From the NCBI RefSeq assembly GCF_001645385.1, contig NZ_LVHI01000002.1, positions 83,202-147,201 of the forward strand: a DNA stretch of 64,000 nt, read 5' to 3'. Position numbers and translations under genes: made by a program. The DNA is from Rhodococcoides kyotonense. GTDB lineage: Bacteria > Actinomycetota > Actinomycetes > Mycobacteriales > Mycobacteriaceae. This document shows, in pieces, positions 17,191 to 25,092 of the stretch (position 1 is the first letter of the stretch; every line of letters begins with the position of its first letter). The notes below the pieces were generated by a model, which saw only the letters and a list, made by a program, of their open reading frames with translations, was not told where the DNA came from and did not search any database.

Positions 17191-18342
17191 CTACACCGTC
17201 AACACGGTGCAGGCACTGATGCCGGGTGCGCCGTAAACGTGGGTGAAGCCGACGCGTGGTGTGTTCGGGACCTGGCGTTCGCCCGCTTCACCGCGGAGTT
17301 GAGTGACGATCTCGTGCACCTGACGCAGTCCCGACGCGCCGATCGGCTCTCCGTTCGCGATACATCCGCCGTCGGTGTTGATCGGAAGCCTTCCGCCGAT
17401 CTCGGTCTCGCCTGCGGCGATCATCGCTTCCTGCTCGCCGGGTGTGCAGAACCCGCACTCGGCCATGTGCATGATCTCGGCGCCGCTCTCGGTGTCCTGC
17501 AGCTGCGCGACTTCGACGTCCTCGGGCCCGATTCCGGCGAGATCGAACGCAGCGGCTGCCGCGTCGGCGCTGACGCTGGTGGGTTCTCCCGTTCCCTGGA
17601 CGGACGGACTGAACACCTCGAACGACCCGAATTGCCTTGTCCGGTGCGCGATTGCGCGAAGTTGGACTGGGCGACCGCCCAACCTCTTGGCGGCGTCGGC
17701 GCCGGCAACGACGATGGCTGCCGCGCCCTCTCCGGGGGAGCAGAACATGTACCGGGTGAGTGGATCGTTCACCATGTCGGCGCCGGCAATGGTGTCGACG
17801 TCGATGGCCTCGCGTCGCCACGCATTGGGGTTGAGTGCACCGTTTCGATACGCCTTCGCGGCGACGCGCGCGAGTGTTTCGTGCGAGATGCCGTTGCGGC
17901 GCATGTAGCGCGAGATCTTCGCGCCGAAGAACTGGGTGGTGACCATCAGGCCTGCGTCGCCGTAACCGTCGGGGAGGCCCCACTCGGCGGGCTTCGGATC
18001 GAAGGCGCCTCGTGGATGCTTGTCGAATCCCACGGCCAATGCGATCTCCGCGGATCCGGACCGGACCGCGTTGACCGCGGAGAAGAGCGCACTGCCACCC
18101 GTCGCGCATCCGTTCTTGACGTTCGTGAACGGAATCCCTGTGAAGCCGAGTTCGGCGACGAGCGTGTCGGCGAGCCCGGACCCGTCGCTGCCTCCGAACG
18201 CGACCTGGACGTCCGGCCATGTCAGTCCTGCGTCCTGCAACGCGGCACCGATCGCGGTGACGGCCATCTGTCGGCCGCTGACACCGGGCTGCCTGCCGAA
18301 CTTGGACAGTCCTGCTCCGATGATCGAAACGCCCTGTGTCAC
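17191..18342 (-). CDS. SCP2/Ltp-type thiolase partner of a DUF35 protein
   Basis: A 383-residue thiolase-fold protein. The nucleophile region reads NVKNGCATGGSALF with Cys, and the C-terminus has NTDGGCIANGEPIGASG and HVYGAPG. The usual GHPxGA His motif is GEPIGA, a variation seen in thiolases that work together with DUF35 proteins. Such pairs carry out retro-Claisen or retro-aldol cleavage of branched or cyclic acyl-CoAs, for example Ltp2 in steroid side-chain degradation and BbsAB in toluene degradation. The GTG start overlaps the stop of the DUF35 gene (GTGA), which supports a stable complex. It probably performs the carbon-carbon cleavage of the pathway. Confidence 0.87.
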   Translation of the reverse strand: MTQGVSIIGAGLSKFGRQPGVSGRQMAVTAIGAALQDAGLTWPDVQVAFGGSDGSGLADTLVAELGFTGIPFTNVKNGCATGGSALFSAVNAVRSGSAEIALAVGFDKHPRGAFDPKPAEWGLPDGYGDAGLMVTTQFFGAKISRYMRRNGISHETLARVAAKAYRNGALNPNAWRREAIDVDTIAGADMVNDPLTRYMFCSPGEGAAAIVVAGADAAKRLGGRPVQLRAIAHRTRQFGSFEVFSPSVQGTGEPTSVSADAAAAAFDLAGIGPEDVEVAQLQDTESGAEIMHMAECGFCTPGEQEAMIAAGETEIGGRLPINTDGGCIANGEPIGASGLRQVHEIVTQLRGEAGERQVPNTPRVGFTHVYGAPGISACTVLTV

Positions 18343-18722
18343 TGCGGTACTCCTACGTTCGAGTCGGCGATGACCGTGAACCGGGGCGCCGGCGAGGTGG
18401 AGACCAGCCTCACCGGTGCCTCGTCCAGTTCGTCGAAGCTCTCGCACTCGAGGATCGCCTCGACCTTGATTCCGTCGGGAAGTTCGACATAGCCGACGGC
18501 GAACGGCCGAAAGCCTTCTGGAGGATGGACATACGGCGGCGACTTCGGTGCGAAACGTTGCACGGTGTACGCCCACACTCGTCCGGTGGTGCTCAGTGTC
18601 ACCGGGGCTGCTGTGGGGGTCGCACATCTGCTGCACATCGAGCTGGCAGGAAAGGCGACAGTGTCGCATTTCGTGCACTTGCTGCCTGCGAGTGCAAGGC
18701 CCGCCGTCGTGTCCATCTCCAT
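18339..18722 (-). CDS. DUF35 zinc-ribbon/OB-fold protein
   Basis: A 127-residue protein with an N-terminal rubredoxin-like zinc ribbon (KCTKC and CSRC) and a C-terminal OB fold (GRVWAYTVQRFAP through PVRLVST). DUF35 proteins bind acyl-CoA and form complexes with SCP2-type thiolases, or are fused to MaoC hydratases. The next gene is such a thiolase with a 4-nt overlap, so a thiolase-DUF35 complex is very likely. It lies 30 nt downstream of the enoyl-CoA hydratase. Confidence 0.87.
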   Translation of the reverse strand: MEMDTTAGLALAGSKCTKCDTVAFPASSMCSRCATPTAAPVTLSTTGRVWAYTVQRFAPKSPPYVHPPEGFRPFAVGYVELPDGIKVEAILECESFDELDEAPVRLVSTSPAPRFTVIADSNVGVPQ

Positions 18723-18752
18723 CCCTTCAGGTAGTCGTCGAACAGCGGAACG

Positions 18753-19541
18753 TCAGCGACCGACCCACTTGGGCTCGCGCTTCTCGAGGAATGCGGTGAC
18801 GCCTTCCCGTCCGTCCTCGGACTGAAGGGCGTTGCCGACGGCAAGATGCTCCATGACCATGAGGGACTGGATGTCCGCGTCCAGACCGCGATCGATGCAC
18901 ATCTTGGTGAGCTTCATCATGAACGGGCTCTTGTCGACGAGAGGTGCGATGAAGTCGGCCACCAACTGGTCGAGGCCTTCGGCAGGCGCGGACGCATTGA
19001 TGAGGTCGAAGTCGACTGCTTCCTTGCCGCTCAGCAGCTTGCCGGTCAGCATCAGTTCCTTGGTCTTGCGGACACCGATCATGCGAGGCAGGCGGTAGAT
19101 GGGACCCGCACCGCCGAACAGTGCCCGGCGGATGTGGAAGTCGCCGATCTTGGCGTCGTCGGCTGCGACGGCGAAGTCGCACGAGATCATGAGTTCGAAT
19201 CCACCTGCGGTGACGTATCCCTCGAGAACGGCGACGGACGGGGTGTTCATCGAGTAGAGGCGGTCGCAGACCTTCGCGGACAGAACTGCGACATCCATGG
19301 CGTTGGTGGACCCGACGAAATCCGACAGCAGCTCGTCGAGATCGAAACCGGAGCAGAACTGGTTCTGGACACCGCGCAGGACGAGAACTTTCAGGTTCGG
19401 GTCGTTGTCCACCTCGACGATGATCTCGTCGAGACGATGAAGAAGCTCGACCGTGACGGCGTTCTTCTTGTGCGGGCGGTTCAGCCAGACGCGAGCGACC
19501 TCGCCGTCCTTCTCCAACAAGATGTGATCGGTCTCGATCAT
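18753..19541 (-). CDS. Enoyl-CoA hydratase/isomerase family protein
   Basis: A 262-residue crotonase. The oxyanion-hole strands are recognisable as NQFCSGFDLDEL and VTAGGFELMISCDFAVA. ATG 19541 is preferred to an upstream start at 19610: it follows AAAGG by 8 nt and gives the usual N-terminus before the strand EVARVWLNRP. Crotonases hydrate 2-enoyl-CoA or isomerise/hydrolyse CoA thioesters; at the second catalytic position the sequence reads ALFGGAGPIYRLPR, so hydratase activity is not certain. It is the second gene of the long operon. Confidence 0.87.
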   Translation of the reverse strand: MIETDHILLEKDGEVARVWLNRPHKKNAVTVELLHRLDEIIVEVDNDPNLKVLVLRGVQNQFCSGFDLDELLSDFVGSTNAMDVAVLSAKVCDRLYSMNTPSVAVLEGYVTAGGFELMISCDFAVAADDAKIGDFHIRRALFGGAGPIYRLPRMIGVRKTKELMLTGKLLSGKEAVDFDLINASAPAEGLDQLVADFIAPLVDKSPFMMKLTKMCIDRGLDADIQSLMVMEHLAVGNALQSEDGREGVTAFLEKREPKWVGR

Positions 19542-19565
19542 GGTGGTGCCTTTCGTTCGAACTTG

Positions 19566-19579
19566 AACTGGATTCACTT
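19566..19579. promoter_or_regulatory. Candidate operator-like site before the enoyl-CoA hydratase
   Basis: AACTGGATTCACTT differs from AACTGAATTCAGTT at two positions. It lies in the 99-nt gap between the acyl-CoA dehydrogenase stop and the hydratase start, the largest gap inside the operon, so it may mark an internal promoter. Its role is inferred from similarity to the other sites. Confidence 0.35.
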
Positions 19580-19640
19580 CAGTATTAGCTACCGTGTCTG
19601 TCAGCGTCAATAGCTGAATCGAAGGTGGCGGAAAAAACGT

Positions 19641-20783
19641 CTAGATCCCGACGAGGTCTGCGATGCGAGCGCGGTGGGAGCGTGAATCGCCCTGTAACGC
19701 TTCGTTTCCCATGGCCCGTCGAAAGTACGAGTGCGCCGGGTGTTCCCAGGTGAACCCGATACCGCCGTGGAGTTGAATCGCTTCGTGTGCCACATGGACG
19801 ACGGCGTCTGTGCACACGGCACCGGCAACGGCGATCGCGAGCCGCGCGTCCGCTGGGTTCTCGTCGTACACCGCGGCCGCGTATCTCGCCGCGGAGCGGG
19901 CGCGTTCGAGCGCGGTCAGTACGTCTGCGAGGCGGTGTTTGATCGCTTGGAACGATCCGATCGGGCGGCCGAACTGATGCCGCGTGGTCACGTACTGCAC
20001 GGTCATGTCGAGTAGTGCGTCGATGATGCCGGTGTTCTCGTTGGCGAGTCCGAGTGTCGCGAGATCTCGCAGACGGTCCAGGAACGCGGCGCTGTCGCCG
20101 TCGGATGCGAGCATGCGCGCGGGAGATCTCGTGAACGCGAGGTCGGCCTGGCGTCGGGTCGGGTCGAGCACGGTGCGTGGGCGCGCATTCATGTGTGTGC
20201 CGGCTTCGACTGCGAAGACGCCCACTCCGCCGGCGTAGCGAGCAGAGACGACGACGATGTCGGCCTCGGCGCCGCAGACGACAGCTGCTGCGTCTCCGTC
20301 CAGCGTCCATCCCGACCCGGTGTCGTGGGCGTGGATACGCTCCGATCCGCGAGGTGACGTGCTCACCGTCGCGACCGCCGAGCCGTCGAACACTCGTGTC
20401 AGCAGGTCCTCAGCGGGCTCCGGAGCAAGTAGAAGCGCGTGGACGCCCAGAACTGCGGAGGTGTAGACGGGCTCAGGGGAGAGTCCGCGTCCGCACTCCT
20501 CGAGGATGATGCCTATCTCGACCATGCCGTACCCGAGTCCGCCACGGTCTTCGGGTGCGGCGAGAGTCGTCACCGACATCTCCTCGACGAGTCGTGTCCA
20601 GTGCTCGCGCGAGTATCCCGCTTTGGATTCGGACAGTGCTCGCACCTGGTCGATCGTGGAGTGTTTGCCGATAAGTCCCCGGATGGCGTCCCGGATTCCC
20701 TCTTGCTCGACACCCGGCGTCAGGGCGGCAGGTTCGGACCGCGGCCAGGGTGCCTCGGCGGCGGTGGACGGAGAAGTTGCCAT
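19641..20783 (-). CDS. Acyl-CoA dehydrogenase (FadE-like, possibly partner subunit)
   Basis: A 380-residue acyl-CoA dehydrogenase homologue. The C-terminal part is typical (HQFGRPIGSFQAIKHRLADV, then LHGGIGFTWEHPAHSYFRRA), while the mid-protein flavin motif is weak and the last residues GNEALQGDSRSHR lack the YEGT Glu. Such divergent proteins often form heterotetramers with a second FadE in actinobacteria. It is the first gene of the minus-strand operon; the divergent SnoaL gene starts 90 nt away and the space between contains two operator-like sites. Confidence 0.85.
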   Translation of the reverse strand: MATSPSTAAEAPWPRSEPAALTPGVEQEGIRDAIRGLIGKHSTIDQVRALSESKAGYSREHWTRLVEEMSVTTLAAPEDRGGLGYGMVEIGIILEECGRGLSPEPVYTSAVLGVHALLLAPEPAEDLLTRVFDGSAVATVSTSPRGSERIHAHDTGSGWTLDGDAAAVVCGAEADIVVVSARYAGGVGVFAVEAGTHMNARPRTVLDPTRRQADLAFTRSPARMLASDGDSAAFLDRLRDLATLGLANENTGIIDALLDMTVQYVTTRHQFGRPIGSFQAIKHRLADVLTALERARSAARYAAAVYDENPADARLAIAVAGAVCTDAVVHVAHEAIQLHGGIGFTWEHPAHSYFRRAMGNEALQGDSRSHRARIADLVGI

Positions 20784-20796
20784 GTCACTCCACTCG

Positions 20797-20871
20797 AATC
20801 GAATTCAATTTGTGTATGCACCGTAGCGTAAGGGTCTCGACAAACCGAGGTAATTCGAACTAAGTTCACTT
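20797..20871. promoter_or_regulatory. Divergent promoter region with two operator-like sites
   Basis: The 89-nt gap between the divergent acyl-CoA dehydrogenase and SnoaL genes holds AATCGAATTCAATT (20797-20810) and AACTAAGTTCACTT (20858-20871), each three changes from AACTGAATTCAGTT. The second site ends next to the SnoaL ATG at 20873. No clear Shine-Dalgarno precedes that ATG, so a leaderless transcript is possible. One regulator bound here could control both long operons. Confidence 0.4.
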
Positions 20872-20872
20872 C

Positions 20873-21247
20873 ATGAAGCTGAGGATTTTGGACTACTACG
20901 CGACTCTGGACGCGGGCGACCTCGACGCCGCTGTCGCCATGCTTGCCGACGATGTCGAATACGCGATGGTGCTGCCGACAGGTGTGAGCAGGAAGTCCGG
21001 CCGCGCGGCGATGCTCGAGTATCTGAACGGCCGCCCACCGGTCGACCGGAAGCATCGACTTCTTCGCTCGGCCGCCGATGGAGACCTCCAATTCGCGCAC
21101 GGTGCAGTGACCGAAGGTGACCGCGTCACCGGCTATTTCGTCGGCTCGATGCATCTCGATGCGAACGGCCTCGTCGACCGCTATCAGGTCTCGTTCGACG
21201 CCGAATTCGCGCTTCTGCCAGATGATTCAACGCAGAAAGGAACATAA
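20873..21247 (+). CDS. SnoaL/NTF2-like protein
   Basis: A 124-residue cone-shaped alpha+beta barrel protein of the SnoaL/NTF2 superfamily: N-terminal helix LRILDYYATLDAGDLDAAVAML followed by the strand DDVEYAMVLP, and four further strands ending in VDRYQVSFDAEF. Members include ketosteroid isomerase, limonene epoxide hydrolase and polyketide cyclases. No specific catalytic residue can be assigned with confidence. It starts the plus-strand operon and its TAA directly precedes the start of a second SnoaL-like gene, suggesting a heteromer. Confidence 0.75.
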   Translation: MKLRILDYYATLDAGDLDAAVAMLADDVEYAMVLPTGVSRKSGRAAMLEYLNGRPPVDRKHRLLRSAADGDLQFAHGAVTEGDRVTGYFVGSMHLDANGLVDRYQVSFDAEFALLPDDSTQKGT

Positions 21248-21625
21248 GTGGACGCGACTACACATGCGACGCCGACGCTCGCCCGATGGTTCGGATGCAT
21301 GGATTCGGACGATCCGGATCGAGTGCTCGACATGATCACCGCAGACTTCCGGATGTCGGTGCAGTTCTCGAAGGGCGAGGGTGCGTCGGCCGAATTCGTC
21401 GGCGACCGTGGCGGATTGGTCGGATATCTCGCGCAGCGTGAGAAGAGCACGCTGATCCACGTGATCGACAGGGGGGTGACGGTCGACGGAGTCGAACTCG
21501 TTCTCGGGCGCACGACCCGCGACGGCGCCTTCGAAGCATCGTTCAACGCAAGCGCGCAGATCACCGGCGATGGCAAGGTTCGACGTCTGCTGATCGGCAG
21601 AACCCCCGAAATTGCGTTCGACTGA
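21248..21625 (+). CDS. Second SnoaL/NTF2-like protein
   Basis: A 125-residue protein of the same fold and size as the preceding gene product, but with little direct sequence identity by eye: [29 protein letters not shown], and C-terminal strands with FNASAQI and [14 protein letters not shown] start immediately after the preceding TAA. Tandem small NTF2-like proteins in a degradation operon may act as a heterodimeric hydratase, isomerase or epoxide hydrolase; this is inferred. Confidence 0.72.
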   Translation: MDATTHATPTLARWFGCMDSDDPDRVLDMITADFRMSVQFSKGEGASAEFVGDRGGLVGYLAQREKSTLIHVIDRGVTVDGVELVLGRTTRDGAFEASFNASAQITGDGKVRRLLIGRTPEIAFD

Positions 21626-21662
21626 CTCCAGCTTGACGTTTCGGCCGCGCGAAAGGGCAACA

Positions 21663-22874
21663 GTGACAGAGCAAGCCATGATCTTCGAGGCCATACGCAC
21701 CCCTCGAGGCAAACAACGACACGGTGCTCTGCACGGTGTCAAACCGGTCGACCTCGTCGCCGGGTTGATTCGCGAACTGCGAATTCGGTTCCCGGACATG
21801 GACCCAGCCGACATCGACGACGTCGTGCTCGGTGTCGTGTCTCCAGTCGGTGAGCAGGGTGCGGTGATCTCGCGTGCAGCCGCGCTGGTCTCCGGCCTTC
21901 CGGAGTCGGTGCCGGGAACCCAGATCAACCGCTTCTGCGCGTCGGGACTGGAAGCAGTCAATCTTGCCGCGCAGAAAGTGGCCTCCGGCTGGGACGATCT
22001 CGTCGTCGCCGGTGGCGTCGAGTCGATGTCACGGGTGCCGATGGGGAGCGACGGCGGGGCGTTGTTCACGGACCCGACCACCACGTACGACCTGCATGTC
22101 GTTCCGCAGGGCATCGGCGCCGATCTGATCGCGACCGTCGAGGGCTTCACTCGTGACGACGTCGACAACTACGCTGCGGAGTCTCAGGCGCGCGCCGAAG
22201 CAGCCTGGAGCGCAGGGTATTTCGCAAAATCGGTCGTGCCGGTCAAGGATTTGAACGGAATCACGCTGCTCGATCATGACGAGCACCGTAGGCCAGGCAG
22301 CACGGCCGAGAGTCTCGGTCGGTTGCAGCCCGCGTTCGCCGCAATGGCAGCGGCAACCGGATTCGACGACGTCGCACTGCAGAAGTACACCGACATCGAA
22401 CGAATCGACCACGTACACACCGGTGGGAACTCGTCGGGCATCGTCGACGGGGCAGCCGTCGTGCTCGTCGGAAGTGCTGCGGCCGGGGAGAGGGCGGGTC
22501 TCGTCCCACGGGCGCGGATCGTTGCGACGGCCCAAGTGGGTAGCGAGCCGACGATCATGCTGACCGGTCCGACGCCGGCGACCGAGAAAGTATTGGAGAA
22601 GGCGGGACTGACCGTCGCCGACATCGACGTGTTCGAGCTGAACGAAGCGTTCGCGTCCGTGGTTCTGAAGTGGATGAAGGATCTGCACATCCCGCACGAG
22701 AAGACCAACGTCAACGGTGGCGCGATCGCGATGGGCCATCCACTGGGTGCGACCGGCGCGATGCTCGTCGGCACCGTGCTCGACGAACTCGAACGAATCG
22801 ACGGACGCTACGGGCTGATCACTCTTTGCATCGGCGGCGGCATGGGCGTTGCCACCGTCATCGAGCGGATCTGA
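21663..22874 (+). CDS. fadA: Acetyl-CoA acyltransferase (thiolase)
   Basis: A 403-residue classical thiolase. The acylated Cys lies in [15 protein letters not shown], the active-site His in [15 protein letters not shown], and the second Cys in [13 protein letters not shown] 21663 is chosen because AAAGGG lies 8 nt upstream and it gives the family N-terminus; ATG 21678 is an alternative. The FadB homologue starts 10 nt downstream, so the two probably form a beta-oxidation complex that hydrates, dehydrogenates and cleaves straight-chain intermediates after the specialised steps of the locus. Confidence 0.92.
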   Translation: MTEQAMIFEAIRTPRGKQRHGALHGVKPVDLVAGLIRELRIRFPDMDPADIDDVVLGVVSPVGEQGAVISRAAALVSGLPESVPGTQINRFCASGLEAVNLAAQKVASGWDDLVVAGGVESMSRVPMGSDGGALFTDPTTTYDLHVVPQGIGADLIATVEGFTRDDVDNYAAESQARAEAAWSAGYFAKSVVPVKDLNGITLLDHDEHRRPGSTAESLGRLQPAFAAMAAATGFDDVALQKYTDIERIDHVHTGGNSSGIVDGAAVVLVGSAAAGERAGLVPRARIVATAQVGSEPTIMLTGPTPATEKVLEKAGLTVADIDVFELNEAFASVVLKWMKDLHIPHEKTNVNGGAIAMGHPLGATGAMLVGTVLDELERIDGRYGLITLCIGGGMGVATVIERI

Positions 22875-22884
22875 GGGCTGAGAC

Positions 22885-25086
22885 ATGACCAACACAGGAA
22901 GTGCCGGAAACATGATCACGTGGGAACAGGACTCCGACGGCGTCGTCGTTCTCACGATGGACGACCCGAACAAGGGCGCCAACACGATGAACGACCTGTA
23001 CATCGCGTCGATGGCATCGACCGTCGACCGGCTGGAGGCAGAGAAGGAGTCGATCACCGGCGTCGTGCTCACCTCGGCGAAGAAGTCCTTCTTCGCCGGA
23101 GGCGACCTGGACGACATGACGGCAGACCACGCGGACAAGGACAAAGGCGAGGTCGCGGCCGAGCTGACGCGTCGCATCGACGGAATCAAGAATGTTCTCC
23201 GACGGCTCGAAACCTTCGGCAGGCCAGTGGTGTCCGCGATAGCGGGTGCGGCGTTGGGCGGCGGATTCGAGATCGCGTTGCACACTCACCACCGCATCGC
23301 CGTCGACACCGATCGAGTACAGATCGGTCTGCCGGAGATCACCCTGGGACTTCTACCCGGTGGTGGCGGTATCACCCGGACGGTTCGGCTGATGGGACTC
23401 CACGCGGCACTTCCCGAGGTGCTGCTGAAGGGCGCACGTAAGTCGGCCGCCGAGGCAGTCGAGCTCGGATTGATCGACGAGACAGTCGATTCCGCGTCGG
23501 CGCTGATTCCGGCGGCCAAGACATGGATCGCACACAATCCAGATGCGACCCAACCCTGGGACCGACGCGGTTTCTCGATTCCCGGTGGCGCCCCGACCGA
23601 TTCTGCCGTCGCGCAGAACCTGCTCGTGCTGACGAGCATGCTGCGTAAGCGGACCAAGGGCGCGCCTGCACCGGCGCACCGGGCTGTACTCGCCGCCGCG
23701 GTAGAGGGCGCTTACGTCGACGTCGACACCGCCGACCGGATCGAAACGCGGTATTTCGTGTCTCTCATGACCGATCGCGTCGCCCAGAACATGATCAACG
23801 CGTTCTTCTTCGATCGTGAGGCCATCGACCGGGGTCGATCCCGACCCGAGGGCTACCCGACGCTCGCGGCGACGAGGGTCGGAGTCATCGGAGCGGGAAT
23901 GATGGGTTCGGCCATCGCGTACGTGTGCGCGAAGGCGGGAATCGACGTGGTGCTGAAGGACGTCGACGTCGCAACGGCCCAACGGGGCAAGAACTATGCG
24001 GACAAACTGGAGAGCAAAGCGCTCGAGCGCGGGTCGACCAACGCTGCGAAGTCCGAAGCTTTGCTGGCACGAATCACGCCCACCGCCGACGCCGCGGACT
24101 TCGCGGGCGTCGACCTCGTCGTCGAGGCGGCATTCGAGTCCGTCGACGTCAAACACGCTGTGTTTCAGGAGATCGAGAACGTCGTCGAACCCGATGCGGT
24201 GCTCGGTACCAACACCTCTCAGCTGCCCATCGGCGTACTCGCGGAGGGCGTGCAACGGGCCGAGGACTTCATCGGGATCCATTTCTTCTCACCGGTCGAC
24301 AAGATGCCGCTCGTCGAGATCGTGCGTGGGGCGAAGACGTCGGATGCGACGCTGGCCAAGGTCATCGATTTCGCGCGACAGATTCGCAAGACGCCGATCG
24401 TGGTCAACGACTGCCGTGGCTTCTTCACGTCGCGCGTGATCGGGGCGTTCCTCGACGAGGCGATGGCAGCCGTGGGTGAGGGCATCAATCCGATTTTCGT
24501 GGAACAAGCAGGTGCACAGGCGGGTTATCCCGCTCCGCCGCTGCAACTGATGGACGAGTTGACGTTGACGCTGTCGCAGAAGATCCGCAAGGAGAACGAG
24601 CGTGTGCTCGTCGCATCGGGAAAGACAGTGCGACAGCATGGTTCCGACGCTGTCATGGACACGATGGTCGACCAGCTGTCGAGAACAGGTCGCGCCGGCG
24701 GTGGAGGCTTCTACTCATACGACGACGCGGGCAAGCGGGCAGGCATCTGGCCGGGCGTTCGTGAGGCGTTCGCGTCCGGAACAACGTCGATCTCGATGGC
24801 CGACATGCAGGAACGCATGCTGTTCGCGGAAGCGATCGAAGCCGTCAAATGTTTCGACGAAGGCGTTCTGACATCGACGCCGGACGCGAACATCGGTTCG
24901 TTGCTCGGCATCGGATTCCCAGCCTGGACAGGCGGAGTCATCAGATACATCGAGCAATACGACGGTGGCATAGCAGGTTTCGTCGAGCGTGCGCGTGAGT
25001 TGGCTGCGCGGTATGGGCGCCATCTCGAGCCGCCGAAGTCGTTGGTGGACATGGCAACCGCGGGCGCCCAGTTGTTCAGGGTCTGA
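22885..25086 (+). CDS. fadB: Bifunctional enoyl-CoA hydratase/3-hydroxyacyl-CoA dehydrogenase
   Basis: A 733-residue multifunctional enzyme. The N-terminal crotonase domain (about residues 1-200) has SFFAGGDLDD and AGAALGGGFEIALHTHHRIA; a linker leads to the Rossmann domain with VGVIGAGMMGSAIA (near residue 333) and the catalytic His in GIHFFSPVDKMP; the C-terminal HAD dimerisation repeats follow. It hydrates 2-enoyl-CoA and oxidises the L-3-hydroxyacyl-CoA with NAD+. It lies between the thiolase and the old-yellow-enzyme type reductase in a tight operon (10 and 6 nt gaps). Confidence 0.94.
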   Translation: MTNTGSAGNMITWEQDSDGVVVLTMDDPNKGANTMNDLYIASMASTVDRLEAEKESITGVVLTSAKKSFFAGGDLDDMTADHADKDKGEVAAELTRRIDGIKNVLRRLETFGRPVVSAIAGAALGGGFEIALHTHHRIAVDTDRVQIGLPEITLGLLPGGGGITRTVRLMGLHAALPEVLLKGARKSAAEAVELGLIDETVDSASALIPAAKTWIAHNPDATQPWDRRGFSIPGGAPTDSAVAQNLLVLTSMLRKRTKGAPAPAHRAVLAAAVEGAYVDVDTADRIETRYFVSLMTDRVAQNMINAFFFDREAIDRGRSRPEGYPTLAATRVGVIGAGMMGSAIAYVCAKAGIDVVLKDVDVATAQRGKNYADKLESKALERGSTNAAKSEALLARITPTADAADFAGVDLVVEAAFESVDVKHAVFQEIENVVEPDAVLGTNTSQLPIGVLAEGVQRAEDFIGIHFFSPVDKMPLVEIVRGAKTSDATLAKVIDFARQIRKTPIVVNDCRGFFTSRVIGAFLDEAMAAVGEGINPIFVEQAGAQAGYPAPPLQLMDELTLTLSQKIRKENERVLVASGKTVRQHGSDAVMDTMVDQLSRTGRAGGGGFYSYDDAGKRAGIWPGVREAFASGTTSISMADMQERMLFAEAIEAVKCFDEGVLTSTPDANIGSLLGIGFPAWTGGVIRYIEQYDGGIAGFVERARELAARYGRHLEPPKSLVDMATAGAQLFRV

Positions 25087-25092
25087 GCTGAC

